19,473 nt of DNA from positions 1 to 19,473 of the forward strand of contig CAZKOJ010000080.1 in NCBI GenBank assembly GCA_964554365.1, given 5' to 3'. The notes below the pieces were generated by a model. It was given only the letters and a program-made list of their open reading frames with translations, searched no databases and had not been told where the DNA came from. The number at the start of each line of letters is the position of its first letter. The first letter of the stretch is position 1. Source of the DNA: Clostridium_AM sp964554365. GTDB lineage: Bacteria; Bacillota; Clostridia; Clostridiales; Clostridiaceae. The translations under genes were made by a program, and so were the position numbers. Shown here piece after piece: positions 14,118 to 19,473 of the stretch.

Positions 14118-14624
14118 ATGATTATTAGAAGAGAAACAAAGAGTGATTTTGAAAAAATATATAATTTAGTTAAGATCGCTTTTCAAACAGCAAATGTGTC
14201 AAATGGTAAAGAACAGGATTTTGTAAATGAGCTGCGAAATAGTGAGAATTACATTCCTGAACTTGCTTTAGTTGCAGAAGATGATGATAGGTTAATTGGT
14301 CATATTATGTTAACTAAGAATTATATCAGCAATGAAGACAGTAAGTTTGAAACACTTTTATTAGCTCCTATTTCTGTTGCATTAGAATACAGAGATAAAG
14401 GTATAGGTTCTCTAATGATAAATGAGAGTTTTAAAATGGCGAGAAATATGGGATATAGCTCAGTTGTTCTTGTGGGGGATCCAGCTTATTACAGTAGGTT
14501 TGGATTCATGAAAACCACAACTTTTGGCATCAAATATCTGCATAATATTCCAGAAGAATATATAATGGCCTGTGAGTTATTTCCAAACGCATTGAAAGAA
14601 ATTAATGGAACTATTGATTTTTAA
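14118..14624 (+). CDS. GNAT acetyltransferase, YhbS-like
   Basis: A 168-residue cytosolic N-acetyltransferase of the COG3153/YhbS type. It begins MIIRRETKSDFEKIYNLVKIAF and contains LVAEDDDRLIGHIMLTK (beta strands 2-4). The acetyl-CoA pyrophosphate loop is APISVALEYRDKGIGSLMINESFKMA (Q/R-x-x-G-x-G/A class, here RDKGIG), followed by VVLVGDPAYYSRFGF, the hallmark of this subfamily. ATG follows the mutS2-like stop by one base with GGGAGAAAG upstream, so the two genes are translationally coupled. The substrate is unknown. Coupling to a MutS2-like protein is odd and may be incidental. Confidence 0.85.
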   Translation: MIIRRETKSDFEKIYNLVKIAFQTANVSNGKEQDFVNELRNSENYIPELALVAEDDDRLIGHIMLTKNYISNEDSKFETLLLAPISVALEYRDKGIGSLMINESFKMARNMGYSSVVLVGDPAYYSRFGFMKTTTFGIKYLHNIPEEYIMACELFPNALKEINGTIDF

Positions 14625-14670
14625 ACTTCATAAACAAGCATAATATTTCAACAAAATAACTGTTAATATG

Positions 14671-14697
14671 TTGCATATTATTTAAATTTTTTATAAT
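14671..14697 (+). promoter_or_regulatory. Promoter of the yjdF riboswitch transcript
   Basis: A consensus -10 TATAAT (14692-14697) has TTGCAT (14671-14676) upstream at a short 15-base spacing, or GTTGCA at 16. Transcription would begin at about 14704, exactly at the first stem of the riboswitch, which supports the call. Confidence 0.6.
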
Positions 14698-14704
14698 ATA
14701 TAAG

Positions 14705-14836
14705 TAGAGATGAAAACACAGTTCGGTAGGTAGTCCGAACCTGCCTAATAGGTAGCAGTAACCTTCTCCCTCCTGGGGTCGTCCATTCTCTATTTTAATT
14801 AGGCATCTGAAAAGAAATAACAAGTTAAAGATGCCT
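14705..14836 (+). promoter_or_regulatory. yjdF (azaaromatic-sensing) riboswitch
   Basis: A structured 5' leader directly upstream of a yjdF-family gene. P1 is TAGAGA (14705-14710) with TCTCTA (14787-14792). Inside are GTTCGG (14721-14726) with CCGAAC (14735-14740), then CTGCCTAATAGGTAGCAG and a CTCC/GGGG arm. The expression-platform hairpin AGGCATCT (14801-14808) with AGATGCCT (14829-14836) ends about 5 bases before AGGAGGAAAG; there is no T-run, so control of ribosome access is likelier than termination. Family knowledge: yjdF-motif RNAs occur upstream of yjdF in Bacilli and Clostridia and bind planar azaaromatic compounds, raising expression. Assignment rests on gene context plus the structure seen here. 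Confidence 0.8.
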
Positions 14837-14856
14837 TAAACAGGAGGAAAGATAAA

Positions 14857-15285
14857 ATGAATACCAGTATCAAATTAACTGTATTTTTTCAAGGTCCATT
14901 TTGGGTAGGAGTATTTGAAAAAACTTATGGAGAAAATTATGAAATTTCAAAGGTTACCTTTGGTTCTTCTGAACCTAAGGATTATGAAATTTATGATTTT
15001 GTACTAAAAAATTTTTATACTTTAAAATCTAGTAATTCATTATTTTCTCATGAAACTAATGAGATTAAGGTGAAGAAAATAAATCCTAAAAAGCTTCAAA
15101 AAGAAATTAAAAAAGAAACGGAAAATAGGGGCATAGGTACAAAAGCACAACTTGCCATGAAACTACAATATGAAACAGTAAAGTTAGAAAAAAAGAAGCT
15201 TTCAAGGGAAGAAAAAGATCTTGAAAAAGAGAGGAAATTTGATTTAAGACAACAGAAAAAACTTACAAAACACAGGGGACACTAA
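14857..15285 (+). CDS. yjdF: YjdF family protein (DUF2992)
   Basis: A 142-residue cytosolic protein with the YjdF layout. The N-terminal beta-rich segment has KLTVFFQGPFWVGVFEKTYGENYEISKVTFGSSEPKDYEIYDFVL. A middle region follows, and the C-terminal half is very basic and helical, with NRGIGTKAQLAMKLQYETVKLEKKK and EKERKFDLRQQKKLTKHRGH. The biochemical function is unknown. Family knowledge: expression is induced by azaaromatic compounds through the riboswitch upstream, suggesting a role in tolerance of such molecules, perhaps nucleic-acid intercalators. AGGAGG lies 8 bases before ATG. The stop codon lies inside the 5' arm of a terminator hairpin, so the gene is a self-contained unit. Confidence 0.85.
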   Translation: MNTSIKLTVFFQGPFWVGVFEKTYGENYEISKVTFGSSEPKDYEIYDFVLKNFYTLKSSNSLFSHETNEIKVKKINPKKLQKEIKKETENRGIGTKAQLAMKLQYETVKLEKKKLSREEKDLEKERKFDLRQQKKLTKHRGH

Positions 15286-15310
15286 TTATTTTAGTGTTCC
15301 CTATATTTTA
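15274..15310 (+). terminator. Terminator overlapping the yjdF stop
   Basis: AGGGGACACT (15274-15283) pairs with AGTGTTCCCT (15293-15302), followed by ATATTTTAT. The left arm lies in the last yjdF codons. Confidence 0.75.
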
Positions 15311-15371
15311 TAATAAAGTAATTTTAAATTCAAAAGTAGACTTGTATATTTAAGAAAAGGAAGTGTGCTAT

Positions 15372-15872
15372 ATGAAAATTGAAAAAGGAAAAAGTGAACA
15401 TATTAAAACAATAATGAGTATAATTAAGGATGCTATTAATGATATGGAATCAAAGGAAATATATCAATGGGATAATATTTACCCTGATGAAGAAGTATTA
15501 ACTCAGGATATTAATAAGGAAAACATTTATGTTTATATGGAGGGAAATGATATTAAAGGATTTATAATTTTAAACCAACATGAAGCGGAAGAATATAAAA
15601 CTTTGAAATGGAAGTATAATAAAGGGAAGAATTTAATAGTTCATAGATTATGTGTAAATCCTAAATATCAAGGCAAAGGCATAGCAACTAGGCTTATGGA
15701 ATATGCAGAAAACTATGGAAAAAACAATAAATATGAAAGCATACGTTTGGATGCATTTATAAAAAATAAAGCAGCTTGTAGTTTATATGAGAATAGAGGC
15801 TATGAAAAAGTAGGCATAGTAACTTTTAGAAAAGGTGACTTTTATTGTTATGAAAAAAATTGTAATAATTAA
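15372..15872 (+). CDS. GNAT family N-acetyltransferase
   Basis: A 166-residue acetyltransferase. It begins MKIEKGKSEHIKTIMSIIKDAINDMESKEIYQWDNIYPDEEVL and has IYVYMEGNDIKGFIILNQ (strands 2-3). HRLCVNPKYQGKGIATRLMEYAENYG is the acetyl-CoA loop Q-G-K-G-x-A, and SIRLDAFIKNKAACSLYENRGYEKVG is the C-terminal signature. I chose ATG 15372 because AAAAGGA ends 10 bases upstream; the in-frame GTG at 15363 abuts that site. The substrate is unknown; the QWD...YP motif occurs in the RimI-like small-molecule group. It follows the yjdF terminator, so it is likely transcribed separately. Confidence 0.85.
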   Translation: MKIEKGKSEHIKTIMSIIKDAINDMESKEIYQWDNIYPDEEVLTQDINKENIYVYMEGNDIKGFIILNQHEAEEYKTLKWKYNKGKNLIVHRLCVNPKYQGKGIATRLMEYAENYGKNNKYESIRLDAFIKNKAACSLYENRGYEKVGIVTFRKGDFYCYEKNCNN

Positions 15873-15896
15873 AAAAACACCGAAACTTTTCTAAAA

Positions 15897-15947
15897 TATG
15901 GATAAAATAGACAAACCTGTGGATAAAACTGTGGACAATGTGGAAAA
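15897..15947 (-). promoter_or_regulatory. Cluster of DnaA-box-like sites
   Basis: TGTGGATAA (15918-15926) is the complement of a perfect DnaA box TTATCCACA. TGTGGACAA (15930-15938) and TGTGGAAAA (15939-15947) follow in the same sense at 12- and 9-base steps, and TATGGATAA (15897-15905) precedes at 21 bases. Such tandem boxes are typical of origins, dnaA promoters or DnaA-titration sites. No dnaA, dnaN or other origin gene is near, so an accessory DnaA-binding or regulatory site is likelier than oriC. Confidence 0.5.
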
Positions 15948-16141
15948 AAATGGAAATGATAAATAACAATGAAATAATATCAAAGTTCATTGTTATAAAA
16001 TGGTTAATATTTACAATTGTGTAATTTATAATGATAAATTTAAGCAGAAAATATCAAAAAATCTCTTTCAAAACAAGTTAAAGTATAAGTATGAAGTGAT
16101 TTTGAATTTTAATAAATAAAAAGTTAATTGGAGGAGATTTA

Positions 16142-17248
16142 ATGAAAACAAACGCTTATTATATGAATCTTACAGGAAGTAATTATGATGTAGGCAAAAA
16201 GCTGGGATTTATAACAAAAATACTGCCAGGTGCTGGAGAATGTTATAAGACATCAGAAGCAATATTTTCAAAGAAGGAAATTTGTGAAATTTCTAGGTTG
16301 TTTGATGAATTTTGCCCTGGTATCAATGAGGAAATTGCTGGATTTGCAGATGCTATTGAAACGCCCATTGAAAATATACTATATTATACTATGACTTATT
16401 TAAAACCAGGCTGCAGCGGGATGGCAATTTTACCATCAATGACTGAGGATAAGCATACGTTGGTTGCAAGAAATTATGATATGAGTGATGAAGCTGATGA
16501 AATGACATTTTGCACCACAAGAATAGAAGGTAAACATGCCCATATTGGATCATCCATGATATTATTTGGACGCGGAGATGGAATAAATGATCAAGGATTA
16601 GTTGCAGTTCAAACATCAAATGGAATGCCTGTGGGAGAATTTGAGTTTATGAGAAAACCAGCTATAGTTGGTTTGCAGTTTTGGGCTGTAATTAGAGCAA
16701 TTCTTGAACAATGCAGCACAGTTAATGAAGCTTTAGCTTTGATGAAAGATATGCCAATTGCTTATAATATAAATCTAATTTTATCAGATAAAAAAGGAAA
16801 TGCAGCATTGTTTGGAACATTGGATGGTCATAAAGCAGTAAAGAAAATTGATGCTTCTACAAAAGAACAATTTTTATGTGCCACAAATCATGTTGTATTA
16901 CCTGAATTTAAGCACTTTGAAGAAAAGAAAATGAAAAATTCTGTTATAAGGTATGAATTGATAAATAACACATTAAAAAATAATTCCAACATTAAAAAAG
17001 AAGATCTTAAAAATTTGCTATCAAAAAAATATCCAGAAGGCTTAAGTTGTAATTATTATGAGGATTTTTTTGGAACTTTAAGATCAATGATACTTGACTC
17101 TACAGAAGCTGCTGCCTATGTACGTTTTGGTTCTGCAGATTTAAATAATTGGCGTAGATTTGATTTCAATAATGATGTAGAATCAGATGTATATGAAGTT
17201 AATCTAAAAAAAGAAAGATGTTTGCCTGATTTTTATGAATTAGTTTAG
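16142..17248 (+). CDS. C45-family NTN hydrolase (acyl-transferase-like)
   Basis: A 368-residue protein of the linear-amide C-N hydrolase / penicillin acyltransferase-like group. The KPGCSGMAIL block places the nucleophile at C91 after a glycine, the usual autocleavage point that exposes an N-terminal Cys. It is followed by HTLVARNYDMS (R110, N111, D113), the substrate and oxyanion block typical of the family. Further downstream, GRGDGINDQGLVAVQTSNGM matches the C45 core, and NLILSDKKGNAALF the later strands. No signal peptide is seen, so it is cytosolic. The substrate is unknown (N-acyl amino acids, bile-acid-like amides and beta-lactams are used by relatives). GGAGG precedes ATG. The AraC gene 15 bases downstream is probably co-transcribed. 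Confidence 0.82.
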   Translation: MKTNAYYMNLTGSNYDVGKKLGFITKILPGAGECYKTSEAIFSKKEICEISRLFDEFCPGINEEIAGFADAIETPIENILYYTMTYLKPGCSGMAILPSMTEDKHTLVARNYDMSDEADEMTFCTTRIEGKHAHIGSSMILFGRGDGINDQGLVAVQTSNGMPVGEFEFMRKPAIVGLQFWAVIRAILEQCSTVNEALALMKDMPIAYNINLILSDKKGNAALFGTLDGHKAVKKIDASTKEQFLCATNHVVLPEFKHFEEKKMKNSVIRYELINNTLKNNSNIKKEDLKNLLSKKYPEGLSCNYYEDFFGTLRSMILDSTEAAAYVRFGSADLNNWRRFDFNNDVESDVYEVNLKKERCLPDFYELV

Positions 17249-17263
17249 AGGTGAGGTAACAAT

Positions 17264-18139
17264 ATGGAATATCTTAGTCAGCTTGAAAAAGCAATAATTT
17301 ATTTAGAAAATAATTTACATGAAAATATAAAAGTAGAGGAAATAGCCACTGTATGTGGCTATTCCTATTATCATTTTCATAGAATTTTTCAAGCAGTAGT
17401 TGGGGAATCAGTAGGAAGTTATCTTCGAAAAAGAAGACTTACCAAGGCTTCCTATGAACTTATTTATACTGATAAAAGAATACTTGATATTGCATTATAC
17501 TATCAATTTGAATCACAAGAAGCATTTAGTCGTGCATTTAAAGCTTTATATAAGGTATCCCCAGGTGTTTATAGAAAAAATAGAATTCAGTATTTTATAG
17601 GACAAAAAATCAAACTAAATAGTGAAAAATTGAAGCATCTTACTCAAGGTGTAACTACTCAGCCAAAAATAAAAACTATTTCAGAGAAAAAAATAGTAGG
17701 TGTCAGAGGAACATCTACATTAAGCAATAATAAAATATTAGAATTGTGGAACAAATTTCTACCTAGGATTAAAGAAATAAAAAGTAGAAAAAAAGCCTTA
17801 ATAAGTTATTGTATATGTGAAGTTAATAGTGAATTTGACATAAATAAGTTTACAGAAGAAACGGAATCAAATGAACTTGTAGGTGTTGAAGTTGAAGATT
17901 TTAACTGTATTCCATGTAGTATGGTAATGAGAGTAATTAAAGAAGGTAAATATGCTATTTTTACACATAAAGGAACTATAGATAAAATGGGATTAACCTA
18001 TGATTATATTTGGAGGACCTGGATATTAAGTTCTAAATTTGAAGTAGATTTAAGGGATGATTTTGAATTATATGATGAAGATTTTCTAGGACCTTATAAT
18101 GATGAATCTAAAATATATATTTACATACCAATCAAGTGA
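17264..18139 (+). CDS. AraC-family regulator with GyrI-like effector domain
   Basis: A 291-residue transcription factor. The N-terminal double helix-turn-helix (about 5-105) contains YLENNLHENIKVEEIATVCGYSYYHFHRIFQAVVGESVGSYLRKRRL and ILDIALYYQFESQEAFSRAFKALYKVSPGVYRK, the AraC/XylS signature. A linker leads to the C-terminal GyrI-like (AraC_E_bind) domain, about 135-291, with KKIVGVRGT at its start, GVEVEDF, the SMVMRVIKEGKYAIFTHKGTID strand pair and a terminal KIYIYIPIK. This is the Rob-like arrangement of drug- or metabolite-responsive activators. GAGGTGAGG precedes ATG. It likely controls the NTN hydrolase gene with which it forms a unit. Together with the MerR regulator it makes two GyrI-domain sensors in one window. 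Confidence 0.88.
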   Translation: MEYLSQLEKAIIYLENNLHENIKVEEIATVCGYSYYHFHRIFQAVVGESVGSYLRKRRLTKASYELIYTDKRILDIALYYQFESQEAFSRAFKALYKVSPGVYRKNRIQYFIGQKIKLNSEKLKHLTQGVTTQPKIKTISEKKIVGVRGTSTLSNNKILELWNKFLPRIKEIKSRKKALISYCICEVNSEFDINKFTEETESNELVGVEVEDFNCIPCSMVMRVIKEGKYAIFTHKGTIDKMGLTYDYIWRTWILSSKFEVDLRDDFELYDEDFLGPYNDESKIYIYIPIK

Positions 18140-18285
18140 AGATTGAAGAAATTAAATTCCCTGTGTTATTGTTAGTGTATGTAATGTGCGATTTTTAGAC
18201 ATATTAAAATATATGAAGTTTAAAGAATCTAAAAGAAATGAGAAGGTAAAACATTAAAAAATCTATAAAGACGAGGGCTATGAAC

Positions 18286-19473
18286 ATGAGAAAAAGATTA
18301 TTAATTATTATTTCTGCTGTATCTGTATTTTCTGTGATGCTTTTAGTAAGCTCATCAATTAAAACTAATTTATCAAAGAAGCTTAAATCAAAGCCGAAAG
18401 TAGCTCAAAAGCAATCACCCTATGAAAAATATGGGTATAATATAGACAAGGGTCTATCAAAATATAAAAGTAGATTGAAAAATACAAGTACACAAAAAGT
18501 AAAAGTATATTGTATAGGTGAATCTAATACAAGAGGAGAATATTCCAGCGACGAGGTAAACAAGTCCTGGGTTGGTGTAATGAAATCATCCTTACAAAAG
18601 CAATTTGGAAATGCAGGAGAAGGTTTTATTAGTATTTACGAAGGTGCTTTATCTTCTGGTACTAAACCTAGATGGACATTAGGAAATGGCTGGAGTGTTT
18701 CCGGTGCTTCCAACGAGTTAACTTCTAATGTTGGTGGTTTTGGTGGTTGTTTTGGAATTTCTAATAAAAATACTTCACCGGTATCTTTAACTTTTACTGG
18801 AACAGATTTGGAGTTACTATACGCTAAGGCAAAAGAGGGGGGGACAGCTGTTGTTACAATAGATGGAAAAAGAGTAGGTACTATAAATTGTTTAGGTGAA
18901 GCAGCAAGTTTTTCACATAGAGTTTCTTATTCAGGTTTAACTAATGCTACTCATAGCTTAGTAATAACCCCTAATACAACATCGAATATTTTTATAGAAG
19001 GGGCAATTGCTTCATTAGATAAAAAGGGAATTGAAGTAGATAAAATAGCAATTTCTAGTAAAATGGCAAGTTATTTTACTACTGATTTAACAAAAGAAAT
19101 TTGGAACAGCTCACAGGAGCCAGATTTAGTACTTTTATCTTTTGGCATTAATGAAGCAGGAAATAAAGTTTCTGTTGAAAAATATAAGGCAAGTATGATA
19201 GATTTAGTAACCTATTGGCAGGGAAGGGGTAGTAATGTATGTTTAATATCAAATCAAAAACCTACTGATTTATGGACAACAAATTGGCCCGCGTATGTAG
19301 CATCACTGTATGAAATAGCAGATACTTATAATACGGGAGTTATAGACATTTATAAAGCATATTTCAAGGATTATACTGCTGCACAAAAATCTGGGCTATT
19401 TGGAATGGCAATTAATGATTATTCGGGAGGTAGTGGAACAAATACTGCCCATCCTAGTGACAAAGGTTACAAA
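18286..19473 (+). CDS. Secreted SGNH/GDSL hydrolase, 3' partial
   Basis: The frame is open to the window edge; 396 residues are visible. I chose ATG 18286 because GAGGG lies 8 bases upstream; an in-frame ATG at 18280 is too close. The N-terminus is a lysine/arginine patch plus a hydrophobic segment (RKRLLIIISAVSVFSVMLLVSSS), a signal peptide or anchor. Block I is VYCIGESNTRGEY, with the nucleophile S80 in a GES context. Block III is LLSFGINEAG (about 284-293), and block V is AHPSDKGY with catalytic D/H near H389. Between blocks I and III lie about 170 residues, including a beta-rich insert (VSLTFTGTDLELLYAK, TAVVTIDGKRVG) that resembles the jelly-roll modules of carbohydrate esterases. Likely an extracellular or cell-wall esterase (polysaccharide or peptidoglycan O-deacetylation); the substrate is not determined. 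Confidence 0.82.
   Translation, partial: MRKRLLIIISAVSVFSVMLLVSSSIKTNLSKKLKSKPKVAQKQSPYEKYGYNIDKGLSKYKSRLKNTSTQKVKVYCIGESNTRGEYSSDEVNKSWVGVMKSSLQKQFGNAGEGFISIYEGALSSGTKPRWTLGNGWSVSGASNELTSNVGGFGGCFGISNKNTSPVSLTFTGTDLELLYAKAKEGGTAVVTIDGKRVGTINCLGEAASFSHRVSYSGLTNATHSLVITPNTTSNIFIEGAIASLDKKGIEVDKIAISSKMASYFTTDLTKEIWNSSQEPDLVLLSFGINEAGNKVSVEKYKASMIDLVTYWQGRGSNVCLISNQKPTDLWTTNWPAYVASLYEIADTYNTGVIDIYKAYFKDYTAAQKSGLFGMAINDYSGGSGTNTAHPSDKGYK

Noticed and set aside
14611..14823. Minus-strand frame across the yjdF leader
   Set aside because: It covers the riboswitch structure on the opposite strand; the translation is not protein-like.
15897..15947. Chromosomal oriC
   Set aside because: DnaA-like boxes are present, but there is no dnaA/dnaN/rpmH neighbourhood and no clear A+T-rich unwinding repeat array, so only an accessory DnaA site is proposed.
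1..19473. CRISPR array or tRNA genes
   Set aside because: No regularly spaced direct repeats and no cloverleaf with a T-psi-C GTTCRA block were seen on either strand.

Overview
The window is low-GC DNA from an anaerobic endospore-forming Firmicute, most likely Clostridium in the strict sense. This rests on strong A+T codon bias, GGAGG-type ribosome binding sites, two small acid-soluble spore proteins, a GerW-type sporulation protein and an ornithine-fermentation gene cluster. No rRNA, tRNA, CRISPR array or intact transposase gene was seen.

Layout. Positions 1-3540 (+) hold the distal end of an ornithine-degradation operon: a MutL/GlmL-type mutase-reactivation ATPase (5' end cut by the window), ornithine racemase (orr) and 2,4-diaminopentanoate dehydrogenase (ord). 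The gap that follows carries a hairpin repeat and what looks like a decayed copy of the ord 3' end. An APC-family amino acid permease (3956-5344) is a plausible substrate importer for the pathway. Positions 5416-7601 (-) form one cluster: ECF-type sigma factor, soluble zinc-finger anti-sigma candidate, DUF2953 membrane protein and GerW/YtfJ. Positions 7602-8690 are decayed: a glycine-zipper mini-ORF, a broken DHA2-type drug exporter and a short orphan coding fragment. A 6-TM potassium channel (8688-9464, -) follows. Next comes a MerR/GyrI-type drug-sensing regulator (9825-10640, -) with a textbook 19-bp-spaced MerR promoter; the gene is bracketed by two inverted copies of a repeat. sspH and an alpha/beta SASP gene follow on the + strand.

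Positions 11600-12060 contain no long ORF but do contain a good promoter, a 7-codon leader ORF, several long nested and long-range complementary stems and a strong terminator. This is the best candidate here for an unassigned large structured RNA. A MutS2-like ATPase lacking the Smr nuclease domain (TTG start) is followed directly by a GNAT acetyltransferase. A yjdF-type (azaaromatic) riboswitch comes next, upstream of its cognate yjdF gene, and then a second GNAT gene. A run of three DnaA-box-like sites precedes a two-gene unit: a C45-family NTN hydrolase and an AraC regulator with a GyrI-like effector domain. The window ends inside a secreted SGNH/GDSL hydrolase that is open at the right edge.

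Two themes link the genes. One is amino-acid (ornithine) fermentation in a spore former. The other is xenobiotic sensing: two GyrI-domain regulators, the yjdF riboswitch and an exporter relic. All functions are read from sequence motifs and family knowledge; no database search was run.
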